Assembly (NCBI GenBank): GCA_025963385.1
Contig: JAOPUT010000165.1
Span: 1 to 39,252 of the forward strand
DNA length: 39,252 nucleotides
Source of the DNA: Mycobacterium sp.
Lineage (GTDB): Bacteria; Actinomycetota; Actinomycetes; Mycobacteriales; Mycobacteriaceae
Direction of reading: 5' to 3'
Positions 8,623 through 18,020 of the stretch are shown one piece after another. The notes beneath the pieces are model-generated. The model saw only the letters and a list, made by a program, of their open reading frames with translations, was not told the origin of the DNA and did no database searches. Positions within the stretch are counted from its first letter, which is position 1. Every line of letters starts with the position of its first letter. The position numbers were made by a program, and so were the translations under genes.

Positions 8623-11124
8623 GTGCCTCTCGCCGCCTTCAGCCGACTGAAGGTCTTGAACGTCCGTGAACTGCGCACCCATTGGGGGCGCGCGGTGGCT
8701 TCGATTGCCGTCGTCGCGGTATCAGCGGCGCTTCTCGTCGCAGTCCTCGGCGTGTCCGGCTCCATCACCGGGTCCATCGATCGGCTCGCGGCCAGCATCG
8801 GAGGCGACGCCGATCTCGAGGTCTCCGGCATCACCGGCGACGGCATCGACGAGGCCATGCTCGACAAGGTCACCGGTGTCGAGAACGTCACTGCCGCAGT
8901 GCCACTGGTGCGTACCCGGATCACTGCAAGCGCGCAACCGGCGCTGCTGATCGGGCTCGGCCAGAATGCCTCCGAGCTGCACTCCGACCTGCAGACGGCG
9001 ATTCAGGACCAGCTGGAATCGGGCTCGCCGGTCACGTCGGCACCCAACGGCGTCATCGTCGGCGGCGGCCTCGGAGTGGTCAAGGGTCAGCAGTTCGAGG
9101 TGGCGGGATCGACGACGGTCACCGCGGTCGCCGTCGTCGACGGCCCAGCCGCACGACGCCTGAACGACGCTCACTTCGTCATTGCGCCGCTCGCCCTCGC
9201 ACAACGACTCGCGGGACGCGAACACCGACTCGACTCGATCCTGCTGTTTACCAAGCACGACGCAGACCTGGCGAAGGTGCGCACCGCGGTGGCCGCGGCG
9301 CTCGACGACCGGGCAGTGGTCGCCACGCCGAGTTTCCGCGCCGCACAGGCCAGTAGCTCGTTCGCCATCCTGCAGGCGATGACACTGCTTGCCGCCTCGG
9401 TCTCGTTGGTGGTGGCCGCCTTCCTCAGCTACAACGCCATGAGTATCGCCGTCGCTCAGCGACGCCCCATCATCTCGACGATGCGCGCCCTCGGCGGCCG
9501 CCGACGCATGATCATGTCCGACATGCTGGCCGAGGCCGCGCTGGTGGGCCTCCTCGGCGGTGCCATCGGATCGTCCTTCGGGGTCGTGATCGGCTACCTC
9601 GCGATCGGGGAACTACCCTCGACGATGGTGCAGACACTCGACGCCCGCCTCGAGTACGTGCTGCCGGCGTGGGTGGTGCCGCTCGCCGTGGTGGCGTGCG
9701 TGGTCGCCAGCGTGTCCGCGTCTGCGCTCGCCGCGCGCCAGGTTCACGCGGTGGCGCCGATCGAGGCGTTGGCGCCCAGCGGGGCATCGAACGCCGAGGC
9801 GGGTTCGCGGCGGCTCAGGATCATCTCCGGTGTCGCGGGAGCGACGCTGCTGGTGCTCACCATCGCGGTCGTCACCGCCGATCTCGGGCAGCTGGCGATC
9901 GTCTCGATTGCGTTGGCGTTCGTCGGCTTCAGTGCGCTCTGCTTCGCGTTCTCCGGACCCGTCATCAAAGCCGCCGCCGCGGTCGCCAGACGCTTCGGCG
10001 CAGCGGGCGTGCTGGGGGCAGCCACCATCGAGCGGGCGCCGCGGCGGATGTGGGTCGCGATGATGACCGTGTTGACCGCGGTCGTCACCACCGTCGCGGT
10101 CACCGGGGCGACCAGCAACGCGGTCGACTCGACCGTCGCGTCGTTCGCCTCGATCGCCCAGGCGGACCTGTGGGTCAGTTCGGCGGCCGCCACCGACTAC
10201 TCATCGGCGCTCCTCCCGCCGGAGACCGCGGCCAAGGTCGCTGCCGTGCCCGGCGTGGCACGCGTCGTGCCGGACCAGATGGCCTTCGCCACCGTCGGCG
10301 ACACCCGTGTCATGCTGCTCGGCATCGCGGCCGATTCACATCGGGACATCTACACGTCGCTGTCGCCGAGGGACCGTCAGAAGCTGCTCTCCGGCGAGGG
10401 AGTCGCGTTGTCGCGTGACCTCGGCCGATCGATGGGAGTCGGGGCAGGCGATCAGGTTTCGCTGCAGACTCCCACCGGCCAGCACACGGTGCAGGTGCTC
10501 GCCCTGGTGCCGTACTTCTCTGGGATGACGGGCACCGTCGCGATGAGCCTGGACGCGATGCAGGGCTGGTTCGCCCGGCCGGGGGCCAGCGACCTCGAGA
10601 TCACCCTGGCGCCGGGCACCGACACGGCGCGGGTCGAGAACGCGATCCACGAGGTCGTCTCCCCCGAGACCTTCGTCTACTCCGGCGACGAGGCGCTCGC
10701 TGGCGTGGCGAGTGCGCTGGACCAGGTGATCGCCGTCATCACCATCATCGCGTGGATAGTGGTCGTGGTTTCGGCTGTCACACTTCTCAATACGCTGATG
10801 TTGTCGGTCCTGGACCGGCGGCGCGAGATCGGGGTGCTGCGGGCGATCGGGGCGACCAGAGCGTTCACCTTGAAGGCCATTCTGGCCGAGGCGGCCGGGA
10901 TCGGCGTCGTGGGCGGACTGCTGGGCCTGGTGATCGGGGCTGCCATCCAGTATCTGACGTCCATCGCCCTGACCAACGTGCTGAGCATCGACGTGGCGTG
11001 GCAGCCCAGCCCGTCGATGCTCCTCATCGGGCTTGGCGCACTGGCGATCTGCCTTCTCGGGTCGGTGCCGCCCGCCGTGCGCGCCGCCCGTCTCAACATC
11101 GTGGAGGCGGTCAGCGTCGACTGA
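8623..11124 (+). CDS. FtsX/MacB-type ABC transporter permease
   Basis: An 833-aa membrane protein with the duplicated FtsX layout. There is an N-terminal membrane segment (ASIAVVAVSAALLVAVLG), a large extracytoplasmic domain, and a three-helix FtsX block near residues 240-380. A second anchor (MWVAMMTVLTAVVTTVAVTGA) and second extracytoplasmic domain follow, then a final FtsX block (VVVVSAVTLLNTLMLSVLDRRREIGVLRAIGATR) at the C-terminus. REIGVLRAIGA is the coupling segment typical of these permeases. It starts at GTG 8623, 4 bp after its ATPase. In mycobacteria this group is thought to export or extract lipophilic molecules or to move periplasmic factors. Together with the acyltransferase upstream it may export an acylated product. 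Confidence 0.88.
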   Translation: MPLAAFSRLKVLNVRELRTHWGRAVASIAVVAVSAALLVAVLGVSGSITGSIDRLAASIGGDADLEVSGITGDGIDEAMLDKVTGVENVTAAVPLVRTRITASAQPALLIGLGQNASELHSDLQTAIQDQLESGSPVTSAPNGVIVGGGLGVVKGQQFEVAGSTTVTAVAVVDGPAARRLNDAHFVIAPLALAQRLAGREHRLDSILLFTKHDADLAKVRTAVAAALDDRAVVATPSFRAAQASSSFAILQAMTLLAASVSLVVAAFLSYNAMSIAVAQRRPIISTMRALGGRRRMIMSDMLAEAALVGLLGGAIGSSFGVVIGYLAIGELPSTMVQTLDARLEYVLPAWVVPLAVVACVVASVSASALAARQVHAVAPIEALAPSGASNAEAGSRRLRIISGVAGATLLVLTIAVVTADLGQLAIVSIALAFVGFSALCFAFSGPVIKAAAAVARRFGAAGVLGAATIERAPRRMWVAMMTVLTAVVTTVAVTGATSNAVDSTVASFASIAQADLWVSSAAATDYSSALLPPETAAKVAAVPGVARVVPDQMAFATVGDTRVMLLGIAADSHRDIYTSLSPRDRQKLLSGEGVALSRDLGRSMGVGAGDQVSLQTPTGQHTVQVLALVPYFSGMTGTVAMSLDAMQGWFARPGASDLEITLAPGTDTARVENAIHEVVSPETFVYSGDEALAGVASALDQVIAVITIIAWIVVVVSAVTLLNTLMLSVLDRRREIGVLRAIGATRAFTLKAILAEAAGIGVVGGLLGLVIGAAIQYLTSIALTNVLSIDVAWQPSPSMLLIGLGALAICLLGSVPPAVRAARLNIVEAVSVD

Positions 11125-11127
11125 TCG

Positions 11128-12300
11128 TCACCGGGTGAACCAGGCGAACCAGTCGCGGCTCGACGGCGCGAGATAGTGCCGCGGAGAGACCTTCTCGTCG
11201 GGAAACAGCTTGAAGCTCTGCGGCACTCCGCTGGGCTGGGGGTGAAAGTACGCCCCGCTCACCCAATCCGGGTTGATGTCGAGCTCCATGCCCCTGACGA
11301 CACCCGCATCCTGCAGGATGCGGCCCAGCGTGCAGACCGACAACGCCGGTCCCGCCACGTAGACCTCGACTCCGCTTGCGGTGACCCCGAATCCGGACCG
11401 ATGGATGAAGGCGGTCTGGCCGACCGTGGTGCCCCACTCCTTCGTGCCGCCGGTGGCGCACGTCTGGTTGAGCTCCCCCCGCTCGACCAGCGGGACGAGG
11501 TTCTGCCTGACGCTGACGACGTCGGGCGCCGACCGCACGTCGTGATTCCAACTGCCCACGTCCGCAACGCCGTTGGCGTGCAGGACGAGACTGGCCTCGC
11601 CGTCGACCAGCCGGGCGACGGTCCGGCCCTGGCTGTAGTAGCCGGGATGGCTGGGATCGGTCAGTCGGAAGCCGCCGTTGAACACCACTGCGATGCTGCG
11701 CATCTCGGCGGAGGTGAGCGCAGGCGAGGTGGACCAGCTGCCACCGGGGTCGGTCGTGCCCGGACGCAGTTCACCGCGCACCAGCGCGGGGTCCATCCTC
11801 AGCACGCCCACGACGAACGACGTGTGCTGCCCGTCGGGACGCAACGCCGCGACCTGGACGGCAGGTCTGCCGCGGACGCTGACGACCGTCTGCCAGGCGC
11901 CCTCCCCCGGCAGCGGGGACGTACCGCCCAGCGGAGCCAACGGCACCGACGGCAGCGTCGTCGAGTCGACCACCTGGGGCACCGTCCCCGCTGCCGTGGG
12001 TATGCCGCCGGCGGGCTGCCCGCCGATGGCCGGCTGATTGCGGAGATACAGCTCCTTCTCGAGCCACGTCACCTCGGGGTTGAAACCGTGCCCGCGACCC
12101 CACTCGGCGAGCTTGGCAGCGACGCTGTCCGTGCCGGGGACGCGAAGCGCGTCGACGGCGCACCCGCCGATCACCAGTGCGGCGACCGCCACCGTCGCAA
12201 GGACGACGCGCACCCAACGCCGACGTCGCGGCATGCGGTGCGTCGCGGGCTTCGAGCCGCGAGCCGGGTCGTCGCGCTCGAGCACGCTTACCACGAGCAC
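11128..12300 (-). CDS. Membrane-anchored phosphodiester glycosidase (NAGPA) domain protein
   Basis: 390 aa. An arginine-rich N-terminus precedes a hydrophobic segment (about residues 29-47) ending in VIGGC. This could be a plain signal anchor or, with C47, a weak lipobox. The extracytoplasmic part carries the NAGPA/phosphodiester-glycosidase pattern: VVFNGGFRL, SFGV-like turns, ASGVEVYVAG, and MELDINPDW near the C-terminus. Human uncovering enzyme of this family removes N-acetylglucosamine from phosphodiesters; bacterial members are thought to act on cell-surface glycans. Several in-frame GTG codons near 12285-12300 leave the start uncertain. It converges on the ABC permease with only 3 bp between stop codons. 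Confidence 0.7.
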   Translation of the reverse strand: MLVVSVLERDDPARGSKPATHRMPRRRRWVRVVLATVAVAALVIGGCAVDALRVPGTDSVAAKLAEWGRGHGFNPEVTWLEKELYLRNQPAIGGQPAGGIPTAAGTVPQVVDSTTLPSVPLAPLGGTSPLPGEGAWQTVVSVRGRPAVQVAALRPDGQHTSFVVGVLRMDPALVRGELRPGTTDPGGSWSTSPALTSAEMRSIAVVFNGGFRLTDPSHPGYYSQGRTVARLVDGEASLVLHANGVADVGSWNHDVRSAPDVVSVRQNLVPLVERGELNQTCATGGTKEWGTTVGQTAFIHRSGFGVTASGVEVYVAGPALSVCTLGRILQDAGVVRGMELDINPDWVSGAYFHPQPSGVPQSFKLFPDEKVSPRHYLAPSSRDWFAWFTR

Positions 12301-12361
12301 GCCCCCTTCACCCTCGCTGCCGATCGACGATTCCTCGTGACGAGGTTGCCAGGGCTTCCTG

Positions 12362-13330
12362 CTAGTTCGCTGGCGGCGTGCTGTGCGCGACGAAGTCCGA
12401 GACGATGCGGCCCAGCTCCTCGCCGCGCTGCTCCTGCACGTAGTGGCCTGCTCCCGCGATCGTCACGTGGTTCTGGCCGCGTGCGCCTGGCACCCGCTGC
12501 TGGAACACGCGTTCCCAGCCGCGGGTTGCGGGGTCGCCGTCGGAGTACGCGGTGAGGAACGGCTTCTCCCAGCGCTCCAGCACCGCCATGGTGGCGCGTC
12601 CGATCACGGCGCCGGGGTCGTTGCGGGTCAGCGGGATGAGGGCGATGAGCTGCCGCAGGCCTGCCTTGTAGGAGCGGTCCGGGAACGGTGCGTCGTAGGC
12701 CGCCAGGACGTCCCCGGGAAGTGGGCCTGCGACCGCGTCGAGGAAGAAACTCGGCACGATGTCAGGTGCCCGCTGATAGAACAGCACGTAGTCGAGCAGC
12801 GTCTCCTCCAGCATCATCCGACCGTCGCCGACGCCGTGGTGGGCCCAGGTGAGTTGGCCGTCCAACGCCGGATCGCACGTGTGCAGGATGGTGTTGGTGG
12901 CCACGACGCGGGCGAAGCGGTCCTCGTCGCGGGCCAGCACGCTCAGGCCCAGCGGTCCGCCCCAGTCCTGTGCGACGAGCGTGACGTCCTTCAGATTCAG
13001 GCCCGCGACCAGACCGTAGAGCCAGTCGACGTGGCGTCCGAACGTGTAATCGGTTGGCTCCGCGAGCTTGTCGGAACGGCCGTAGCCGATGTTGTCGGGC
13101 GCGACGACACGCAGCCCGGCGGCGGCGAGCACGCCGATCACCTTCCGGTACAGATACGACCACGTGGGTTGTCCGTGCAGCAGCAGCACGACCGGGCCGT
13201 CCGCGGGTCCGGCGTCGACGTAATGCATTCGGAGAGGGGCGATTCCCTTGCTCGTCACCTCGACGTAGTTCGGCGCGAACGGGTAGTCCGGCAGCGCGTC
13301 GAACCGCTCGTCCGGTGTTCTCAGGATCAC
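12362..13330 (-). CDS. Haloalkane dehalogenase-like alpha/beta hydrolase (HLD-I type)
   Basis: 322 aa, the usual length for haloalkane dehalogenases. The start (LRTPDERFDALPDYPFAPNYV) matches the mycobacterial HLD-I type. The oxyanion region is HGQPTWSYLYR (residues 52-62) with a halide-binding-type W57. The nucleophile D122 lies in VAQDWGGP and is followed by a second tryptophan. The charge-relay histidine is H296 (GAGHYVQE), and an acid near D266 completes the triad. The second residue of the HGEP motif is Q rather than the usual E. The family hydrolyses carbon-halogen bonds to alcohols, but physiological substrates in mycobacteria are unclear. It lies 16 bp downstream of an SDR gene on the same strand and is probably co-transcribed. 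Confidence 0.8.
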   Translation of the reverse strand: MILRTPDERFDALPDYPFAPNYVEVTSKGIAPLRMHYVDAGPADGPVVLLLHGQPTWSYLYRKVIGVLAAAGLRVVAPDNIGYGRSDKLAEPTDYTFGRHVDWLYGLVAGLNLKDVTLVAQDWGGPLGLSVLARDEDRFARVVATNTILHTCDPALDGQLTWAHHGVGDGRMMLEETLLDYVLFYQRAPDIVPSFFLDAVAGPLPGDVLAAYDAPFPDRSYKAGLRQLIALIPLTRNDPGAVIGRATMAVLERWEKPFLTAYSDGDPATRGWERVFQQRVPGARGQNHVTIAGAGHYVQEQRGEELGRIVSDFVAHSTPPAN

Positions 13331-13346
13331 GTCTGCTCGGCGGTGC

Positions 13347-14048
13347 TCACGTGGCGAGTTGCGGATAGAGGGCGGACACGCCCTTCGAGAGGCCGGCCTG
13401 GACTCTGCGGCTGGTGTCGTCGGCGAGCACCTCGTAGGCCCCCGCCGCGACGCCGTCGAGGGCGAGCCCCGCGACGACGGCGGGATTGGACTTCGGCCCG
13501 TCGAGGCCCGCCGCCATGTCGGTGTCCATCAGACCTACGTGCAGCGCCGTCACCACGATCCCGCGGGGGACCAGTTCGAGGCGTACGGCATTCGTCATCG
13601 ACCAGGCCGCCGACTTCGAGGCGCAGTACCCGCTGAGGTCCGGAAAGCTTATCCAGGACAGCACCGACAGCACATTGAGGATTCCGCCGCCACCATTGCC
13701 CTCGATGACCGGCGCGAAGGTTCGCACCGCCGACAGCGTGCCGAAGTAGTTGGTCTCCATCTCGCGGTGCGCACCGTCGAGATCACCCGTCAGCAGGTTC
13801 ACGTCAGCGGCGATGCCTGCATTGTTGACCAGCAGTGTCACGTCGCCCGCCGCCTCGGCGGCGGCGGCCACCGAGGCGGGGTCGGTGATGTCGATCGCGA
13901 GTGGGATGGCCCCGTCGATCGACACGGAGTCCGGGTCGCGGGCTCCGGCGTATACCTTCGCGCCCCGTTTGAGGAGCTCCAGGGTGAATTGGGTACCGAG
14001 CCCGCGATTGGCCCCGGTGACGAGCGCTGTGCAGCCTGAGATGTCCAT
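13347..14048 (-). CDS. Short-chain dehydrogenase/reductase
   Basis: 233 aa from the ATG at 14048, which has AGGA 7 bp upstream; a GTG at 14063 would add five residues. It is a classical SDR with cofactor motif TGANRGLG (residues 11-18), NNAG (75-78), catalytic serine region NVLSVLS, and YCASK with Y141 and K145. An arginine after the glycine motif and VYAGARD suggest NADP preference. The substrate is unknown. It is the first gene of a likely two-gene unit with the haloalkane dehalogenase, so it might oxidise the alcohol that enzyme releases, though this is only inference from position. Confidence 0.85.
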   Translation of the reverse strand: MDISGCTALVTGANRGLGTQFTLELLKRGAKVYAGARDPDSVSIDGAIPLAIDITDPASVAAAAEAAGDVTLLVNNAGIAADVNLLTGDLDGAHREMETNYFGTLSAVRTFAPVIEGNGGGGILNVLSVLSWISFPDLSGYCASKSAAWSMTNAVRLELVPRGIVVTALHVGLMDTDMAAGLDGPKSNPAVVAGLALDGVAAGAYEVLADDTSRRVQAGLSKGVSALYPQLAT

Positions 14049-14089
14049 CCGCTCATCCTGCACCTCGACCGAGCGGGGCGCCCGCCGTG

Positions 14090-14215
14090 GTGCCGCCTGA
14101 GCTCTTCCGGACCTACCCGGTGATCACCCCGGTGAACCTCGACGCGAAACTGCCCGCGTCCGTCCACCTTCCGGACGGAACGTGGCAGGGTCGGGTCATG
14201 GCGGCCGAAAACTAG
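14090..14215 (+). CDS. Possible 41-aa small protein or gene remnant
   Basis: A short + strand frame beginning at GTG 14090 (also GTG 14087) and ending at TAG 14213. It reads as an ordered mix of hydrophobic and charged residues (PPELFRTYPVITPVNL, then LPDGTWQGRVMAAEN), unlike the arginine/proline-rich noise of most false frames here. No family is recognised. It could be the 3' remnant of a lost gene or a genuine small protein divergent from the SDR gene. Confidence 0.25.
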   Translation: MPPELFRTYPVITPVNLDAKLPASVHLPDGTWQGRVMAAEN

Positions 14216-14922
14216 AACCATAACACCACGTACCACCCCTGGCTGACGTATTCGCCTGTGGCACTTGGCGGAATACCGTGTCGGCCTTCATGACTCGAGG
14301 CCGCCGCCCGAGCCGTGACCGGACGGCACGATCTTCCTTCTATGCGACGGCCTCATTACTTTTTGGACACCCACGGCGCGGCGCACCACCAGGAGGTCGT
14401 GGCGGGTGAACCATGAGTATCGCGACGATGACGTCCTGCATCCAGAATCGACCCGGAAATCAGGCGCAATGTGACGAACCGTGCACGATCCCGCGAACAA
14501 TGGACAGCGCGTACCAGATCCTTGAGTATGCAACATTTTTCCTGGCAGCCCCAGCTCAGCGACGGTATTTCGCCTGCCGCGCACGCCGATGTCTCGTCGA
14601 GGACCGCCGTCACCGCCGATCGAGCAACCGCACACGGCGCCGCACGGGGAGGTGACGACGCGGCATCGATCGGCCTGCGATCGCTCCCCCGAACCTCGAT
14701 TCAGGGCTTTTCTATGTACAGTCAGGTCGTCCACCCAAGTTTGAGGAGTTCAGGCTTTCCCCTACATCGGCGCTCGCAATGGCCGATGATGGTTCTTTCC
14801 GTGCTGCTCATGCGGCCATGGCGCCCAGTCCCCGCGCTGCCTTCCCAAGGTGCTCGACAGAGGGATTGCTCGACGATCAACACCTGCATCGCCGCCAACG
14901 CGCCAGAGCTCGAAGGACTTTC
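14216..14922. other. 707-bp intergenic region upstream of the acyl-CoA ligase
   Basis: No convincing gene is seen on either strand; the frames here translate to low-quality Arg/Pro/Ser-rich sequence. The stretch is somewhat richer in A/T than its neighbours (for example GCAACATTTTTCC near 14530 and TTTTCTATGTACAG near 14709), as expected for promoter DNA of the ligase at 14923. No clear repeat, RNA gene or terminator was found by eye. Confidence 0.5.
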
Positions 14923-16557
14923 GTGAGTAGATTCACCGACACCATGTTCGCCAATGCGCACAGCAGTCGAAACGGCTTGACCACAGGCGATCCCGGCACG
15001 CCGACCCGGCACACCTGGAAAGAGGTGTACGAGCGGGCACGTCGCATCGCAGGCGGCCTCGCCGCCGCGGGCATCGCGCACGGTGACGCGGTCGCGGTCT
15101 TGGCAGGTGCGCCCGTGGAGATCGCCCCAACCGCCCAGGGAACCTGGATGCGTGGCGCGAGTCTGACCATGCTGCACCAACCCACTCCACGCACCGACCT
15201 GATGAGATGGGCCAAGGAGACCACGGACGTCATCGAGATGATCGAGGCGAAGGCCGTCATCGTCTCCGACCCCTTCATGCCTGCGGCACCGGTACTGGTC
15301 GAGCGCGGCATCCAGGTGCTGACCGTCGAGCAACTGCTGGCAAGTGGCCCGATCGACCCGGTCGACACCCAGGACGACGACTTGGCCCTGATGCAGCTGA
15401 CCTCCGGCTCCACCGGATTCCCGAAGGCCGTGTGCATCTCACATGCCAACATCGTGGCCAACGCCGAGGCGATGTTCGTCGGCGCGCACTTCGACACCAA
15501 CACCGACGTCATCGTCAGCTGGCTACCGTGCTTCCACGACATGGGCATGACCGGGTTCCTCACGGTGCCCATGTACTTCGGCGCCGAACTCGTCAAGGTC
15601 ACGCCGATGGACTTCCTCGGCGACATTCTGCTGTGGGCCAAGCTCATCGACAAGTACAAGGGCACCATGACCGCGGCGCCCAACTTCGCCTACACCCTCT
15701 TCGCCAAACGACTGCGCAGGCAGGCCGCCGAGGGTCAGTTCGACCTCTCGTCGCTGCGCTGGGCGCTCTCTGGCGCCGAGCAGGTGGACCCCGCCGACGT
15801 CGAGGACCTCTGCGACGCCGGCGCACGCTTCGGGCTGCGGCCGGACGCGATCGTGCCTGCCTACGGCATGGCCGAGACGACGGTCGCAGTGTCCTTCACC
15901 GAGTGCGGCTCTGGCATGGTGGTCGACGAGGTCGACGCCGATCTGCTTGCGGTACTGCACCGCGCCGTGCCCGCCACCAAGGGTCACACCCGGCGCCTGG
16001 TGGCGTTGGGCCGACCCATCGACGGGCTCCAGGCCCGCATCGTCGACGAGGACGACAACGTCCTCCCCGCTCGCGCGGTGGGCGTCATCCAGGTTCGCGG
16101 CAGACCGGTCACGAAGGGCTACATCACGATGGCGGGTTTCATTGGGGCCCAAGACAAGTCGGGTTGGTACGACACCGGCGACATGGGCTACCTCACCGAG
16201 GAAGGCGACATCGTCGTCTGCGGCAGGGTGAAGGATGTCATCATCATGGCGGGCAAGAACATCTACCCCACCGACATCGAGCGCGCGGCCACCCGGGTGT
16301 CCGGCGTGCGCCCCGGATGCTCGGTGGCCGTGCGGATAGAGGCCGGCCTGTCCCGCGAGACATTCGCCGTCGCAGTCGAATCGAACGACTACGCAGATGC
16401 CCGCCAGGTTCGCCGGATCGAGCGTGAGGTCGCCCACGAGGTGTTCGCCGATGTCGACGTGCGGCCTCGCAACGTCGTCGTGCTCCAGCCAGGTGTCATC
16501 CCGAAGACGCCGTCGGGAAAGCTGCGGCGCGCGCACGCCCTGGCACTCGTCAACTAG
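14923..16557 (+). CDS. Acyl-CoA synthetase / fatty acyl-AMP ligase (FadD family)
   Basis: 544 aa from the GTG at 14923, chosen because GAAGGA lies 5 bp upstream; an upstream ATG at 14779 would add poor sequence. It is a member of the ANL adenylating superfamily. The P-loop is [12 protein letters not shown], followed by [19 protein letters not shown] resembles the fatty acyl-AMP ligase subgroup. The A5 motif is YGMAETT, the A7 motif [10 protein letters not shown], the A8 hinge [16 protein letters not shown], and the C-terminal A10 lysine lies in [10 protein letters not shown]. It activates a fatty or other carboxylic acid as acyl-AMP; whether CoA or a carrier protein accepts the acyl group cannot be told. 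It converges on the DUF5994 gene with overlapping stop codons (CTAG). Confidence 0.85.
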   Translation: MSRFTDTMFANAHSSRNGLTTGDPGTPTRHTWKEVYERARRIAGGLAAAGIAHGDAVAVLAGAPVEIAPTAQGTWMRGASLTMLHQPTPRTDLMRWAKETTDVIEMIEAKAVIVSDPFMPAAPVLVERGIQVLTVEQLLASGPIDPVDTQDDDLALMQLTSGSTGFPKAVCISHANIVANAEAMFVGAHFDTNTDVIVSWLPCFHDMGMTGFLTVPMYFGAELVKVTPMDFLGDILLWAKLIDKYKGTMTAAPNFAYTLFAKRLRRQAAEGQFDLSSLRWALSGAEQVDPADVEDLCDAGARFGLRPDAIVPAYGMAETTVAVSFTECGSGMVVDEVDADLLAVLHRAVPATKGHTRRLVALGRPIDGLQARIVDEDDNVLPARAVGVIQVRGRPVTKGYITMAGFIGAQDKSGWYDTGDMGYLTEEGDIVVCGRVKDVIIMAGKNIYPTDIERAATRVSGVRPGCSVAVRIEAGLSRETFAVAVESNDYADARQVRRIEREVAHEVFADVDVRPRNVVVLQPGVIPKTPSGKLRRAHALALVN

Positions 16558-17042
16558 GACGTCGTACGGCGGCGGCCGCGCTCCTTCGGCACCGGAGCCG
16601 ACGCAGCCTTCAGGGCGCCTTCGCCCCTTGCCGCGTCGATGATCTCCGCGGCGGTGCGAAATAGCGGCGTGGCCTGATGTTCTGCGCTCAGCGGCAGCCC
16701 CGCCGCGATCCGCAGCAGTAACCCCGCAAGCGTCCCTGGCGTCTGGCTGGGAATGATCAGCAGGTTTGCGCTGGCATCACGACCGGTCACGGTCATCAGG
16801 TGCTGGTGCTTGTTCTGCCAGTGCCGCGAGTTGAGGTCGGGCAGGTTCTCCGACAGCGACCAGTTGACCGAGATGTCGATGACTTCGCCGAGCCGTCCGT
16901 GCAGGACGCCGACGAGCTCGGGCAGCTCCGCCGCGAGGCGGTTGGAGTGCGGCCACCACGCGCCATCGACTCGACGACCGAGCTGTTCGCAGAGAGTGAG
17001 GCGAACGGGGCTCGCCGTGCGCCGCGACGTCGTGCTCGTCAC
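16554..17042 (-). CDS. DUF5994-like mycobacterial protein
   Basis: 162 aa from GTG 17042. The frame is open to 17180, but the extra residues look non-coding and would occupy the promoter region shared with the divergent crotonase gene. The motif [32 protein letters not shown] near the N-terminus is the hallmark of the DUF5994 family as I recall it. It is followed by [12 protein letters not shown] and [23 protein letters not shown] basic tail ([10 protein letters not shown]) ends the protein. No biochemical function is known for the family, and no signal peptide is visible. It overlaps the stop codon of the ligase on the other strand. Confidence 0.65.
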   Translation of the reverse strand: MTSTTSRRTASPVRLTLCEQLGRRVDGAWWPHSNRLAAELPELVGVLHGRLGEVIDISVNWSLSENLPDLNSRHWQNKHQHLMTVTGRDASANLLIIPSQTPGTLAGLLLRIAAGLPLSAEHQATPLFRTAAEIIDAARGEGALKAASAPVPKERGRRRTTS

Positions 17043-17264
17043 GCCACCGCAGTCGGCGTCGATGTGCAATGGTTGCGGGCCATCTCGGAAGATCCTTCGC
17101 GATTGTGGAACGCCGTCGCGCTCAGCGAAACGGCAGTCGGATCGAATCCACGCTGATGTCACTCGTGCGGTGCTCCGCACGACTCAATCGTTGACGACGA
17201 AGCGGCTCGCCCCTGAGCCTACGCACTAGTCCGCGTCGCCGCGGCCGCCCTCTAGTCTTGACCC

Positions 17265-18017
17265 GTGTCTGATCTCGTACTGACGCAGGTCGCCGACCGC
17301 GTCGCCCTCATCACAGTCAACGATCCCGATCGCCGAAACGCGGTCACCGCGGAGATCTCCTCGGCGTTGCGGGCAGCGGTCGACGCTGCCTCCGCCGACC
17401 CCGGCGTGCACGCCGTCGTCGTCACGGGAGCAGGCAAGGCGTTCTGCGCGGGAGCCGACCTCACCGCCCTCGGAGCGGCCGCCGAGGACGGTCTCAGGGT
17501 GATCTACGACGGCTTCCTCGCGGTGGCCGACTGCCCCCTGCCGACGATCGCCGCGGTGAACGGGGCCGCGGTCGGCGCCGGCTTGAACCTGGCGCTGGCG
17601 GCCGACGTCCGGATCTCGGGTCCCGCCGCCATGTACGACCCCCGGTTCCAGAAGCTCGGCATCCATCCGGGTGGAGGGGCCACCTGGATGCTGCAGCGCG
17701 CGGTGGGCCCGCAGGTCGCCCGCGCCTCGCTGCTGTTCGGCATGCGGTTCGACGCGGAGGCATCGGTGCGGCACGGCCTGGCGCTGCAGATCGCCGACGA
17801 TCCGGTGGCCGCCGCGCTGGAACTGGCAGCAGGCCCGGCGTCGGCGCCCCGGGACGTCGTCATCGCCACCAAGGCCTCCATGCGCGCGACGGCCAACCCC
17901 GGAATCGTGGACACCGAGCAGCACGCCATGGCGGTCGCCGTCGAGATCGGTCCGCAGGCGGCCTCGATAGAGTCACCGGAGTTCGCCGCCCGCCTGGCGG
18001 CCGCCAGACGCCGTTAG
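17265..18017 (+). CDS. Crotonase-fold protein (enoyl-CoA hydratase/isomerase family, EchA14-like)
   Basis: 250 aa. CoA and oxyanion motifs are clear: [14 protein letters not shown] and [40 protein letters not shown] then matches the crotonase core. The two glutamates that act in rat crotonase (E144, E164) align with phenylalanine (in PRFQKLG) and alanine (in VARASLLFG), so normal hydration of enoyl-CoA is doubtful. It may be an isomerase, lyase or binding protein. From memory it resembles M. tuberculosis EchA14 (Rv2486), but this was not checked. It starts at GTG 17265, divergent from the DUF5994 gene, and converges on citE with a 3-bp gap. Confidence 0.8.
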   Translation: MSDLVLTQVADRVALITVNDPDRRNAVTAEISSALRAAVDAASADPGVHAVVVTGAGKAFCAGADLTALGAAAEDGLRVIYDGFLAVADCPLPTIAAVNGAAVGAGLNLALAADVRISGPAAMYDPRFQKLGIHPGGGATWMLQRAVGPQVARASLLFGMRFDAEASVRHGLALQIADDPVAAALELAAGPASAPRDVVIATKASMRATANPGIVDTEQHAMAVAVEIGPQAASIESPEFAARLAAARRR

Positions 18018-18020
18018 CGC

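Noticed and set aside
15523..16536. Long open frame on the - strand inside the acyl-CoA ligase gene
   Set aside because: It is a codon-bias shadow; the + strand protein has every ANL motif and the antisense product has none.
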